A DNA stretch of 64,000 nt. Origin: Salegentibacter echinorum (GTDB taxonomy: Bacteria > Bacteroidota > Bacteroidia > Flavobacteriales > Flavobacteriaceae). Both the position numbers and the translations under genes were made by a program. This document shows positions 33,000-42,650 of the stretch, piece after piece (the stretch's first letter is position 1; each line of letters starts with the position of its first letter). A model generated the notes under the pieces. That model did not search any database. It was not told the DNA's origin and saw nothing but the letters and a program-made list of their open reading frames with translations. The stretch covers positions 1-64,000 of the forward strand of contig NZ_FQVT01000005.1 in assembly GCF_900129445.1 (NCBI RefSeq). Direction: 5' to 3'.

Positions 33000-33926
33000 A
33001 TGAACAACTTCACAGTCCATATACAACCCACAAACCAGCCTGCAATCGTAAAATTCGAAACTAACAATTTTCTCACCAGGCATGATAATTTTGAGTTCCA
33101 TAATATAGATGAGGCCTCAAAATCGCCAATTGCACAGCAATTATTTTATTTACCTTTTGTAAAGACAGTTTATATTGCCCAAAATTTTATTGCGATAGAA
33201 AAGTATGATATTGTTTCCTGGGAAGATGTACAGGAAGAAGTAGCGACCCAAATTGAAAACTTTTTAAACGAAGGTGGGGTGGTTATAAAGGAAGAAAAAG
33301 AAGAACAAACGAAAAACGTGCCGGTAACGGTTTATGCAGAATCCACTCCAAATCCAGGAGTGATGAAGTTTGCAACCAACAGGAAATTAGTTTTAAAAAC
33401 CGTGGAATTTAAAAATATAGATGAAGCTAAAAATTCCCCATTAGCACAGCAGCTCTTTCATTTTCCTTTTGTAAAAGCAGTATTTATTGATACCAATTAT
33501 ATATCTATTCACAAATATGATATGGCCGGTTGGGAAGAGATCACCATGGAATTGCGGGAATTTATCACCAATTACCTTAAAGAGGGAAAAGAAGTCCTAA
33601 AAGAAGAGGCTGCGGCCCCTCAACCAACACAAACCGATAATCACCCGGCCAGTCCAAAAGTAAGCCAGGAGATTAAAGATCTCGATGACACCTCAAAACA
33701 GGTGATAGCTATTTTAGACGAATATATTAAGCCGGCTGTAGCCAGCGATGGCGGCAATATTCTATTTGACTCTTATAACCCAGACAACAAAACGGTTAAA
33801 GTAATCTTACAGGGAGCCTGTAGCGGTTGCCCATCCTCAACACTAACCTTAAAAAACGGTATTGAAACAATGTTAAGGGATATGCTAAGCGGTAAGGTAG
33901 ATTATGTAGAAGCCGTAAACGGATAA
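33000..33926 (+). CDS. Nfu/NifU-type iron-sulfur scaffold with duplicated N-terminal domain
   Basis: A 308-residue protein with two Nfu N-terminal domains (about residues 1-95 and 105-200) in tandem and a C-terminal NifU domain holding the [4Fe-4S] motif GACSGC (C274, C277). Repeats of KNIDEA.NSPLAQQLF.FPFVKAVFI are visible in both. It should deliver Fe-S clusters to target proteins. TAAGTTTG at 32979-32986 resembles a -7 box 14 bp before the ATG. It stands alone after murI. Confidence 0.9.
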   Translation: MNNFTVHIQPTNQPAIVKFETNNFLTRHDNFEFHNIDEASKSPIAQQLFYLPFVKTVYIAQNFIAIEKYDIVSWEDVQEEVATQIENFLNEGGVVIKEEKEEQTKNVPVTVYAESTPNPGVMKFATNRKLVLKTVEFKNIDEAKNSPLAQQLFHFPFVKAVFIDTNYISIHKYDMAGWEEITMELREFITNYLKEGKEVLKEEAAAPQPTQTDNHPASPKVSQEIKDLDDTSKQVIAILDEYIKPAVASDGGNILFDSYNPDNKTVKVILQGACSGCPSSTLTLKNGIETMLRDMLSGKVDYVEAVNG

Positions 33927-34407
33927 GCTGTTATAATGCTTATCGCATAAACTTCTCTAAACTTCTAATTATTATCTTCGGAAAATAATAATTTTGAATA
34001 AGCGAGAATCAAAGTATCTAGCTAGAAAGTATTAATTGCCACGAATACACGAATAATAGAAAATATTCGAGTGTTAGTGGCTTTTCTATTTTAATCAATA
34101 GGCTCTGGGTATTAAATACATTACAAATCGCAAATTACTTCACTTCTCACGGGAAACTATGTCGCTATCTTTTCAAAATTTGGATTAGAATAATTCTAAA
34201 ACTCACCAGTGTAAACCATTAATTTTCAATAGATAACATTTTATTAAATTTATTATGCTATCTTTAGAAACACCTTTCTGAATTGAAAGCAAAAAAAATA
34301 GCGGTGACAGAACCAGTCTAAAAGCTGCGTTGTTCTTATATGGGTTTTTATCTCATTGTTTAAATTCAGAATAGAAACCATTATTAATCTTAATTAAACC
34401 AAGAATT
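33927..34407. other. Intergenic stretch before dodecin
   Basis: Over 481 bp I see no gene. One strong stem-loop is GCCACGAATACACGAATA (34038-34055) with TATTCGAGTGTTAGTGGC (34064-34081): 15 of 18 positions pair over an 8-base loop, and a T-rich tail follows on the plus strand. The rest is AT-rich with nothing recognised. Confidence 0.5.
34038..34090 (+). terminator. Imperfect hairpin with T-rich tail
   Basis: Stem of 18 positions with three mismatches and loop ATAGAAAA, followed by CTTTTCTATTTT. It resembles the GCCACGAATACACGAAT type of dispersed Bacteroidota repeat. It lies 110 bp after the nifU-like gene, so it could end that transcript or be a repeat relic. Confidence 0.45.
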
Positions 34408-34608
34408 ATGTCTATTATTAAAGTGATTGAAGTTTTAGCCAGTTCTACCGAGAGTTGGGAAGATGCTACTAAAAAAGCGGTAAAACACGCAGCTAAAACT
34501 GTGAAAAATATAAAATCTGTTTATGTTAAAGAACAAAGTGCCCTTGTAAATGGTGAAAATATTACCGAGTTTAGGGTTAACGTAAAAATCTCTTTTGAAA
34601 TAAGTTAA
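34408..34608 (+). CDS. Dodecin
   Basis: A 66-residue small flavin-binding protein. SIIKVIEVLASSTESWEDATKKAVKHAAKTVKNI and TEFRVNVKISFEIS are the dodecin blocks, with W17 in the flavin stacking region (SWEDA). It forms a 12-mer that stores flavin or protects against flavin photochemistry. The gene is monocistronic. Confidence 0.93.
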   Translation: MSIIKVIEVLASSTESWEDATKKAVKHAAKTVKNIKSVYVKEQSALVNGENITEFRVNVKISFEIS

Positions 34609-34743
34609 GAAAGAGATTACCATACTATTAATAAGAGGTTCTCGAAAAGTTTTGAAACTATAGGCTAACTGGATTTGGGGGTATGTTAGGTAAATAGGTC
34701 AAAGGTTTTAGAAAACCTCTTTTCTATTCATTAAAAACCAAAT

Positions 34744-36786
34744 ATGCCAGAACACAAATATACCAATCAACTTATTCACGAAAGCAGTCCCTATCTTCTA
34801 CAACATGCTCATAACCCTGTAAATTGGCAGGCCTGGAGCACAGAAAGTCTTGACAACGCCCGGAAAAACAACAAGCTATTGCTTATTAGCATAGGTTATT
34901 CTGCCTGCCATTGGTGCCATGTGATGGAGCACGAAAGCTTTGAAGACGAAGGGGTTGCTGAAATGATGAATACCAACTTTATAAACATTAAAGTTGATAG
35001 AGAAGAACGCCCAGATATAGACCAGGTATATATGAACGCTGTGCAGGCCATGACCGGGTCTGGCGGTTGGCCAATGAATATTGTAGCTTTACCAGATGGC
35101 CGACCTGTTTGGGGCGGACTGTATTTTAGAAAAGAACAATGGTTGGATGCCCTTAAACAGCTTTCAGAATTATATAAAAATGAGCCGGAAAAAATGCAAG
35201 AATACGCTTCCCACCTGGAAGAAGGTTTGCAACAATTACAGCTTATTGATTTACCAAAAGAAGAGACAGATTTCTCTTCTGCATTTACTACAAATATTAT
35301 TGAAAAGTGGAAAAAAAGTTTAGATCATAAAAACGGGGGCTCTAGAGGAGCTCCAAAATTTATGCTTCCGGTGAACCAGGAGTTTTTATTAAGAGCTGCA
35401 GTACAGCTAAATGACCGTGATTTAAAAGAACATACTTTACACAGCTTAGACAAAATTTCTTATGGAGGCGTCTTTGATCACATTGGCGGTGGGTTTTCAC
35501 GATACTCTGTAGATGAACGCTGGCATGTCCCTCATTTTGAAAAAATGCTCTATGATAACGCCCAACTGGTAAGCTTATATTCCAAAGCATACAATTTGAC
35601 CAAAAAAGAATGGTACAAAGAAGTTGTGTATAAAACATTACAATTTATAAAGGAGGAACTCACCGATACTTCCGGAGCCTTTTATTCTGCTTTAGATGCC
35701 GATAGTAAAGATGAGCAAGGTAACAAAGTTGAAGGCGCTTTTTATACCTGGACCAAAAAGCAGCTTCAGCAAATATTAAAAGACGATTTCACCATATTTT
35801 CGGCATATTATAATATTAATTCCTTCGGAAAATGGGAAGATGATAAGTATGTACTTATTAGGACAAAACCCGATGAAGCAATAGCTTCCGAATTTGATTT
35901 AAGCGAGAAAGAATTACTTCTGAAGAAAAAAAAATGGACAACTCAACTTAAAAAAATTCGTGAAAAGCGAGAAAAGCCAGGACTTGACGATAAAAGCCTT
36001 ACTTCCTGGAATGCACTTATGTTGAACGCTTATGCCGAAGCCTATAAGAGTTTTAAAGAACCAGAATTTTTGGAAATGGCACTAAATAATGCCGGGTTTC
36101 TCTTAGAAAAACAAACCAAAGAAGATTTGAGGCTTTACCACAACTATAAGAATGGCAAAAGCAGTATTAATGCATACCTGGAAGATTATGTATTTTGCAG
36201 TGAGGCTTTCTTAAACCTTTATGAAACTACTTTTGAGGAAAAATGGCTGGAACGCAGTGAGCAATACATTAAAGTTTGCCTGGAAGATTTTCAGGATAAG
36301 GAAACGGGCTTGTTCTATTTTACATCCTCGCAAGATGAAGCTTTAATTACCAGAAATTTTGAATTGACCGATAATGTAACCCCGGCCTCCAACTCGGTAA
36401 TGGCCAAAAACTTATTTAAAATTTCAAAAATCACCGGTAATACAGTCTATCGAGATATTGCAGAAAATATGTTAAAAGCTGTAAGCTCAAAAATAAAAAC
36501 GCAACCACAAGCTTATTCCAACTGGCTTAATTTACTTCTTGATTTTACTGAAAATACCTACGAAGTCGCTATAACCGGAAAAAATGCCTTAGTTATAAAA
36601 TCTGAGATTCAACAGGAATATTTGCCTAACATCCTTTTAGCCGGAAGTGAAAAAGCTTCAGCAATAAGTATTCTAAAAAACCGATTTCAGGAAAACAAAA
36701 ATCTAATTTATATTTGTCACAATGGCACTTGCGAACTTCCTTTAACTTCAGTACCAGCAACTATTGAAACTCTAAAGCAGTTTTAA
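34744..36786 (+). CDS. DUF255 thioredoxin-domain protein (YyaL/SSP411-like)
   Basis: A 680-residue protein. N-terminal thioredoxin-like domain: NQLIHESSPYLLQHAHNPVNW, GYSACHWCHVMEHESFEDE (Cys55 and Cys58) and VDREERPDIDQVYM, GSGGWPMNI. The remaining two thirds are six-hairpin-like: FDHIGGGFSRYSVDERWHVPHFEKMLYDNAQL. Homologues (YyaL, SPATA20) are widespread but of unclear function. There is no signal peptide. It lies between dodecin and the MscS gene on the plus strand. Confidence 0.9.
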   Translation: MPEHKYTNQLIHESSPYLLQHAHNPVNWQAWSTESLDNARKNNKLLLISIGYSACHWCHVMEHESFEDEGVAEMMNTNFINIKVDREERPDIDQVYMNAVQAMTGSGGWPMNIVALPDGRPVWGGLYFRKEQWLDALKQLSELYKNEPEKMQEYASHLEEGLQQLQLIDLPKEETDFSSAFTTNIIEKWKKSLDHKNGGSRGAPKFMLPVNQEFLLRAAVQLNDRDLKEHTLHSLDKISYGGVFDHIGGGFSRYSVDERWHVPHFEKMLYDNAQLVSLYSKAYNLTKKEWYKEVVYKTLQFIKEELTDTSGAFYSALDADSKDEQGNKVEGAFYTWTKKQLQQILKDDFTIFSAYYNINSFGKWEDDKYVLIRTKPDEAIASEFDLSEKELLLKKKKWTTQLKKIREKREKPGLDDKSLTSWNALMLNAYAEAYKSFKEPEFLEMALNNAGFLLEKQTKEDLRLYHNYKNGKSSINAYLEDYVFCSEAFLNLYETTFEEKWLERSEQYIKVCLEDFQDKETGLFYFTSSQDEALITRNFELTDNVTPASNSVMAKNLFKISKITGNTVYRDIAENMLKAVSSKIKTQPQAYSNWLNLLLDFTENTYEVAITGKNALVIKSEIQQEYLPNILLAGSEKASAISILKNRFQENKNLIYICHNGTCELPLTSVPATIETLKQF

Positions 36787-36861
36787 CAATAATTAAACAG
36801 GATATTTTATTATAACTAAAAATAAAGTAGTCAATTTGTTGAATTAAATTTAAAAAGTAAT

Positions 36862-37743
36862 ATGGATAAATTAAATGACTTCGGCAGTATTGCCAAAGAA
36901 TACGTAAGTAAATTTATAGATTACCTACCCACACTTATAGGTGCCATTGCCCTACTTTTTATAGGTTTATGGGTCATTAAAATTATTGTAAAATACATAG
37001 GAAAGTTATTTGAGAGAAAGGACTATGATGAAACCCTGGAGGTTTTTACATTAAATGCTACAAGATGGGGACTGCGTATTTTACTTTTTGTTTTAGTAAT
37101 TACCCAATTGGGCGTAGAAAGTGCCTCTTTGGTGGCCGCCATTGGTGCCGCCGGTTTAGCCATTGGTTTGGCAATGCAGGGCTCACTTTCCAACCTGGCC
37201 GGGGGAGTACTAATTATTATTCTTAAACCTTTTAAAATAGGAGACTGGATAGAGGCTCTGGGAATTTCTGGAAGTGTAGTAGAAATAAGTTTGTTTTACA
37301 CAAAGATAAATACTTTCGGAAACCAGCGTGCGGTAATTCCCAATGGAGATTTAAGCAACGATAAGATTATTAATTACAGCTTTAACGGCACTAGAAAAGA
37401 AAACTTAAGCTTTGGTATTTCTTATGATGACGACCTTAAGAAAGCAAAAGAAGTACTTAGAAAGCTGGTAGATGAACAGGAAGATATTCTTCGTGACACC
37501 CCACCACAAATTATTGTTTCTGAACTTGGTGCCGACTCGGTTAACTTCTCTGTACGATATTTTGCCGAGAACAGTAAATTCTGGGACCTACACTGGTATA
37601 TGATTGAGGAAGGAAAAATTAGACTTGAGGAAGCCGGAATGACTATTCCTTACCCACAACGTGATGTTTATCTTTATGACCAAACCAAAATGAATGGTAC
37701 GGTAGAAAAAAAGAAAAACAATAAAACAGATAAAGCAGACTAA
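36862..37743 (+). CDS. Small-conductance mechanosensitive channel (MscS family)
   Basis: A 293-residue inner-membrane channel. Three N-terminal membrane segments (about residues 15-45, 60-80 and 92-115) end in the pore helix SLVAAIGAAGLAIGLAMQGSLSNLAGGVLII, the MscS signature. The beta domain (FKIGDWIEALGISGSVVEI, TFGNQRAVIPNGDLSN) follows. It opens under membrane tension to release solutes. It lies 76 bp after the DUF255 gene and converges with tsaB. Confidence 0.92.
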   Translation: MDKLNDFGSIAKEYVSKFIDYLPTLIGAIALLFIGLWVIKIIVKYIGKLFERKDYDETLEVFTLNATRWGLRILLFVLVITQLGVESASLVAAIGAAGLAIGLAMQGSLSNLAGGVLIIILKPFKIGDWIEALGISGSVVEISLFYTKINTFGNQRAVIPNGDLSNDKIINYSFNGTRKENLSFGISYDDDLKKAKEVLRKLVDEQEDILRDTPPQIIVSELGADSVNFSVRYFAENSKFWDLHWYMIEEGKIRLEEAGMTIPYPQRDVYLYDQTKMNGTVEKKKNNKTDKAD

Positions 37744-37795
37744 CCTGTAATATTCAGGAGATTGACCTCAAAGTTATATTGCGAAAAAGTTGGGG

Positions 37796-38455
37796 TTAAC
37801 CGGCAATAAAATCTTTTAAATAATAAGGTTCAAAATAGGCGACATCTTCGGTGTCGCTTTTTTTGTACCTGGATTCTGCCAGTTCACACATCTCCCTGGC
37901 CGATGGTAATCTTCCCTCAATAAATACTGCATTTGGATGTTCACAAATACCTTTAAATTTTTCTACGCCGCTTCCAATAAAAACAAGTTTTTCTTTGTCG
38001 AGATATTCCCTAAAAGCATTTTCATCCAATATCTGCGCTTTAGTTTCTCTAACCTGGTTTAAATTGAGATCATAAATAGCCGAATACACTTCCATGCGAC
38101 GGGCATCAAGCATAGCAACTATTTTTCCGGTCTCTATTTTCACCTGTGATGCAAGGGAAGTGAGTGTAGGAATGGCAATAAGGGGAAGCGCTAAAGAAAA
38201 GCAAAGTCCTTTTGCCGTAGAAACACCAATTCTAAGTCCCGTATAAGATCCCGGTCCTTTGCTTACCGCAATAGCATCAAGTTCTGAAATGTTAAGCTTA
38301 TTCTCCTCTAACAGCTCTTCAATAAACACGTGCAGTTTCTCTGCGTGGGAATATTTAGCGCTGTTATCTTCTTTTAAAGCCAGTAAGGCTCCATCTTTAG
38401 CAAGTGCGACAGAACAATTTGTAGTAGCTGTTTCCAAACAAAGTATAAGTGCCAA
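37796..38455 (-). CDS. tsaB: tRNA N6-threonylcarbamoyladenosine modification partner TsaB
   Basis: A 219-residue ASKHA-fold protein: ALILCLETATTNCSVALAKDG, SHAEKLHVFIEELLEE, IAVSKGPGSYTGLRIGVSTAKGL and VAMLDARRMEVYSAIYD. It assists TsaD in making t6A on tRNA. The start codon is a TTG at 38455: no ATG or GTG is better placed. It converges with mscS. No obvious terminator separates the two. Confidence 0.93.
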   Translation of the reverse strand: MALILCLETATTNCSVALAKDGALLALKEDNSAKYSHAEKLHVFIEELLEENKLNISELDAIAVSKGPGSYTGLRIGVSTAKGLCFSLALPLIAIPTLTSLASQVKIETGKIVAMLDARRMEVYSAIYDLNLNQVRETKAQILDENAFREYLDKEKLVFIGSGVEKFKGICEHPNAVFIEGRLPSAREMCELAESRYKKSDTEDVAYFEPYYLKDFIAG

Positions 38456-38759
38456 ATTCTATTTTTTTATATTAAATACTTTGCTAAAATACTTAATATC
38501 CACAAACAGTAATATCGTTTTAGCATCTTATTGAGTTATATAAAAAGGTTGATGTAGCGTGGCAATATAATAAAGGTAGGGCCTGCAAATAACAATCGCA
38601 GTTAAGAGTATAAATAAAAAACACTGAATATAAAAGCCCTCGCAGGTTTTGAAAACCTGCGAGGGCTGATATTATTCTGCTAATGTAAGACTTAAGAAAT
38701 CTAGAGAGGAATAATTTTTGAAAAATGCAGAAAACTCATACTGCAATCACACTGTCCTT
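38456..38759. other. Intergenic stretch with a long perfect palindrome
   Basis: 304 bp with no gene. The only notable feature is the palindrome at 38635-38667, described separately. Confidence 0.4.
38635..38667. repeat. Perfect 33-bp palindrome
   Basis: Arms AGCCCTCGCAGGTTTT (38635-38650) and AAAACCTGCGAGGGCT (38652-38667) pair exactly around one G. It stands between tsaB and the adaptor gene at 38760 and could end the operon on the minus strand. The sequence looks like a dispersed Bacteroidota repeat. Confidence 0.6.
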
Positions 38760-40001
38760 CTACGAGTTATTCCCGTTTTTCACTTCTACCTTATCGCCAT
38801 CTTTAAGACTCTTGGTAACCGTGTTGTAAGGTCCCGTAATCACAGTTTCCCCGGTTTCCAAACCTTCGGTAATTTCAATATTACTATCATCCTGAATACC
38901 GGTGCTCACCTTTCGCAATTTTGCTTCTTCACCATTTTTTATAAATAAGGCTTCATATTTTTCATTGCCTCCAGCACTCGCAGTAGTATCATTTTTAATT
39001 ACAATAGCGCTAATTGGCACTCCAATTACATCCTTTTTATTATTGGTAATAATATCTACAGTGGCTGTCATCCCGGGACGAAAAGGCGAATAGTTTTCAG
39101 CTTTATCTTCCAGTAGATCTTCATAAGATTTTTTCACAATACGAACTTTCACTTTAAAGTTTGTTACCTGGTCTGTAGTAAGTGCCTGATCTGCAGAGTT
39201 GGAAATTTCAGTAACAATTCCTTTAAATTCTTTTCCTAGATAAGCATCTACCTCCACGATGGTAGAATCGCCCACTTCAACTTTAACAATATCATTTTCA
39301 TTTACATCTACTTCCACTTCCATATTGGAAAGGTTGGCTACCCTTAAAATTTCTGTACCTGCCATTTGCTGGGTTCCAACTACTCGTTCCCCAAGCTCTG
39401 CCGTAAGTTTGGAAATTGTACCGCTCATAGGAGCGTAAATATTGGTTCGACCTAAGTTCCTTTGTGCTTCAGAAACGGTAGCCGCAGTACTTTGCATATT
39501 GTAATAAGCAGATTCTTTATTCGCCTGCGCCACTTCATAGTCTGATACTATTCTATCCCACTCTGCTTTGGAAATCACACCTTTCTCAAACAAAGTTTTA
39601 TTACGATTGTAATTAGATTCTGCTTGCTTTAAGGAAGCCTTTGCCTGGGAATAATTGGCATTTGCGTTTTGCAAACCTGCTTTTACCCGTTGTAAATTTG
39701 CTTCATAAATATCGGGGTTTACTTTTACCAGCAGATCTCCTTTTTCTACGGCCTGCCCTTCTTTTACCGGCAGTTCTATAATTTCTCCTGAAACTTCTGA
39801 AGAAAGCATTACCTCTACCTCTGGCTGGATTTTACCCGTAGCCGATACCGTTTCCCTAATATCTAAAGCTTCAATCTTAGTTATTTCTACTTCTTTAAAA
39901 TTCCCCGACTTACCAAACCAGCCGGCTTTCTTACCAACCACCAACAGGATAATAAAAACAACGGCAATTCCTATAATAATAAAAAGGGTCTTCTTCTTCA
40001 T
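38760..40001 (-). CDS. Efflux periplasmic adaptor (HlyD/MacA family), second copy
   Basis: A 413-residue membrane-fusion protein. One N-terminal membrane segment (about residues 5-22) is followed by a biotinyl-lipoyl-like domain (VSATGKIQPEVEVMLSSEVSGEIIELPVKEGQAVEKGDLL), a coiled-coil hairpin (residues 80-165) and NIYAPMSGTISKLTAELGERV, then the beta-barrel. A C-terminal ITEGLETGETVITGPYN is typical of RND/MacA adaptors. It lies 3 bp after the TolC-family gene. It bridges the inner-membrane transporter with TolC. Confidence 0.88.
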   Translation of the reverse strand: MKKKTLFIIIGIAVVFIILLVVGKKAGWFGKSGNFKEVEITKIEALDIRETVSATGKIQPEVEVMLSSEVSGEIIELPVKEGQAVEKGDLLVKVNPDIYEANLQRVKAGLQNANANYSQAKASLKQAESNYNRNKTLFEKGVISKAEWDRIVSDYEVAQANKESAYYNMQSTAATVSEAQRNLGRTNIYAPMSGTISKLTAELGERVVGTQQMAGTEILRVANLSNMEVEVDVNENDIVKVEVGDSTIVEVDAYLGKEFKGIVTEISNSADQALTTDQVTNFKVKVRIVKKSYEDLLEDKAENYSPFRPGMTATVDIITNNKKDVIGVPISAIVIKNDTTASAGGNEKYEALFIKNGEEAKLRKVSTGIQDDSNIEITEGLETGETVITGPYNTVTKSLKDGDKVEVKNGNNS

Positions 40002-40004
40002 AAT

Positions 40005-41444
40005 CTAAAATTTAAGGTCGGTCACCGGTACTCCAAAATAAAGTTCAAGTACTTTCAGTTTAAAAATATAATCATATTTGGTACGTAATACTTCGCTTTG
40101 GGAATTCTCGTACCGTAGCTTTGCCTGGCTAAATTCAAAGGCATTAGAAAGTCCCACATCAAAACGCTGGGTAGCATATTCGAAAGATTGTTCCTGCGCA
40201 TTTGCCGCTACCAGTGCTGCTTCATAAGCTTCAAAAGCACCTTCAGCATCCACGTAAGCTTGATATACATTGGCCTCTAAATCTAACTTTGCCTGCTCCA
40301 GTTCATACTCAGCACGCTTTACATTAACCTGGTTTCGTCTTACCTGGTTACGGGTAGATAAACCATTAAAAATAGGAATATTTAATTGCACCCCATAACT
40401 TATCCCGTCGTTGCGTTGCAGTTGTTCAAAAAATGGCAAAGGACTTCCAATGGTACTCACCGTATTTGGCGCAACAACCACAGCCCCCGTTTCTTCTACA
40501 AAACCTATTTGGCGGGTGGGGTTATCTTCATCTGGTCTTACATCTACAATACGCCCCATTCCAGACTCCCGGGTGTTATAGTTAAAAAACGCTCCAAGGG
40601 TAGGATAATAAGCACCTCGTGCAAGCTCTACATCTTTTTGGGCGAGTTCCCTGTTTGTTTCGGCAATTTTAATTTCAGCGCGTTCTTCTTTGGCTGTTTC
40701 TACCACCTGGTTAACCGGGGTATTTAATAGCTCACTACCAAAAACATTATAGTCCCGCTCTACAATATCAAAATTCTCATAATCTTTAATGAGAAGCGTT
40801 TGCGCCAGGCTAATTAGCGAAATCCTTATGTTATTTTTTGCGACAATAATACGCTGTCTTTCATCGGCAAAAGTCGCTTCAATTTCCAATAAATCACCTT
40901 TTGGCAAAGAACCGGCATCCACCAGTTGTTCTGTGCGCTCTAATTGTTCTTTGGTAACCTCATTCTGTGACTTTAAAACTTCCAGGTTCTGTTTATTAAA
41001 AAGCACCTGCAGGTAAGCATCTGCAACAAACAAGGTGATATCATCCTGCATTTTCTCAAGCCTGTATTGGCTGGACAACTGCGATATTTTTGCACGTTGT
41101 AATTCTTTGAAATTCCGCAAACCGTCAAAAAGGTTTAAACTCGCGGTAACTCCTGCCGAGAAGTTTCGGGTAGTTTGCGTTTGTAAAATCCCCGTGGTTA
41201 CATTTTGGGTTAAACCGGTGTTCCAGGAATTTGATGCTGAAGCATTAATATTAGGCAAAAAGTTCCCAATAGCATCTCTTTTGTTTAATTCTGAAAGCTC
41301 TATATCCAGTTCACTTTGCTTAATAGAGATATTATTTTCTAAAGCATAGTTCACACACTCCTGCAGCGTCCATTTTTTATTTTCCTGCGCCGTGGCGAGA
41401 AAAGTAGCAAATAGCAATAAAGTTAGTAAGCTAATTTTTTTCAT
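40005..41444 (-). CDS. TolC-family outer membrane efflux protein
   Basis: A 479-residue trimeric channel protein with signal peptide (MKKISLLTLLLFATFLATAQ). It has two OEP repeats with long helices: WTLQECVNYALENNISIKQSELDIELSELNKRDAIGNFLPNINA in the first, and RNQVRRNQVNVKRAEYELEQAKLDLEANVYQAYVDAEGAFEAY in the second. It gives the exporter its route through the outer membrane. It sits between the two adaptor genes, so one TolC may serve both. Confidence 0.92.
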   Translation of the reverse strand: MKKISLLTLLLFATFLATAQENKKWTLQECVNYALENNISIKQSELDIELSELNKRDAIGNFLPNINASASNSWNTGLTQNVTTGILQTQTTRNFSAGVTASLNLFDGLRNFKELQRAKISQLSSQYRLEKMQDDITLFVADAYLQVLFNKQNLEVLKSQNEVTKEQLERTEQLVDAGSLPKGDLLEIEATFADERQRIIVAKNNIRISLISLAQTLLIKDYENFDIVERDYNVFGSELLNTPVNQVVETAKEERAEIKIAETNRELAQKDVELARGAYYPTLGAFFNYNTRESGMGRIVDVRPDEDNPTRQIGFVEETGAVVVAPNTVSTIGSPLPFFEQLQRNDGISYGVQLNIPIFNGLSTRNQVRRNQVNVKRAEYELEQAKLDLEANVYQAYVDAEGAFEAYEAALVAANAQEQSFEYATQRFDVGLSNAFEFSQAKLRYENSQSEVLRTKYDYIFKLKVLELYFGVPVTDLKF

Positions 41445-41504
41445 AATCTGTCTTGTAGTTGATGAGTCTTTGAAATTATAAACTTGTTACATTTTTAAGT
41501 AAAA

Positions 41505-42623
41505 TTAGCTTCCGGCAAACTCCGGAGATGGTTTTACCTGGTTCCAAACCTTTATTTTATCATTTTTAGAAATACCATCTTTTACTTCCACCTGGATACC
41601 GTCGCTAATTCCTAATTCCAAATCTCTGCGTTCAAATTCCTGGTCTCCCGTATCAACTTCTACAAATGGTTCCTGGGTTTTTGCATCAAACTGCACCAGG
41701 GCTTCTTTAATGGCCAACACCTCATCTGCCCGGTCTAAAATTATGGAAGCATTCGCACTTAATCCCGCACGAATAAAAGTCGTATCGGCCTTATCTAAAG
41801 TTCCTTTTATTTCAAACTGAATGGCTCCGTTCTCATCTACTCCCTTGGGTGCGATATAATCCAATACCGCATTAAAAGTTTTATTTTCTATGGCGCCCAC
41901 GGTCACTTCCAACGGCAGGTTTTCTTTTATTTTCCCCACTTCACTCTCATCAACCTTGCCCTCAAAAATCATTTGATTAACATCGGCAAGGGTGGCCAGG
42001 GTAGTACCATCGTTAAAATTATTACTTTCAATCACCTGGTTTCCCATTTTCACCGGCACATCTAAAACCATCCCATCTACCGTAGATCTAATTAAAGTGT
42101 TCGCCGCGCTACCAATCCCGCTGGTAGTACCGGTTTGCACAATTTCAAAATTTTGCTGGGCCGATTTATAATTTTGTTTCATTCGTTTATAACTGGTCTC
42201 TACATTATCAAAATCGTTTTGAGAAATCACGCCCTTTTCGAATAAAGTTTTTTGTCTTTCGTAATTTTTCTTTTCGTTATCTAGATTGATTTTAGCGGTA
42301 GCCACGGCATCTTTCGCACTTTGTAAAGAATTCACGTTTGGAATTACCCTGATTTTTGCAATTAAATCCCCCGCTTTTACTTTGTCTCCTGCTTCAATAT
42401 AAATCTCATCTATTATTCCTGAAATATTGGGTTTAATGAGCACCTCTTCTTTTGGGACGATATTTCCCGTAGCCACTGTTTTCTTTACAATAGTTTCTAC
42501 TGAAGCTTGCTGGGTTTCATAAACCCTGGGATCTTCCTGGTTTTTTTGATACAGGTAGTATAAAGCGCCGGCAAAGACTACCACGATTAATACTAAAATA
42601 GAGACGGTAACTGTTTTTTTCAT
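41505..42623 (-). CDS. Efflux periplasmic adaptor (HlyD/MacA family), first copy
   Basis: A 372-residue membrane-fusion protein with one N-terminal membrane segment (MKKTVTVSILVLIVVVFAGALYYLY). VATGNIVPKEEVLIKPNISGIIDEIYIEAGDKVKAGDLIAKI is the lipoyl half-domain. A coiled-coil hairpin (residues 85-155) and IRSTVDGMVLDVPVKMGNQVI follow. It is a divergent paralogue of the adaptor downstream of tolC. It lies 27 bp after the permease at 42651 and is probably the MacA-type partner of the two MacB-like permeases. Confidence 0.88.
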   Translation of the reverse strand: MKKTVTVSILVLIVVVFAGALYYLYQKNQEDPRVYETQQASVETIVKKTVATGNIVPKEEVLIKPNISGIIDEIYIEAGDKVKAGDLIAKIRVIPNVNSLQSAKDAVATAKINLDNEKKNYERQKTLFEKGVISQNDFDNVETSYKRMKQNYKSAQQNFEIVQTGTTSGIGSAANTLIRSTVDGMVLDVPVKMGNQVIESNNFNDGTTLATLADVNQMIFEGKVDESEVGKIKENLPLEVTVGAIENKTFNAVLDYIAPKGVDENGAIQFEIKGTLDKADTTFIRAGLSANASIILDRADEVLAIKEALVQFDAKTQEPFVEVDTGDQEFERRDLELGISDGIQVEVKDGISKNDKIKVWNQVKPSPEFAGS

Positions 42624-42650
42624 TTTTTGATGGTATTTATCTTTTTTTTG

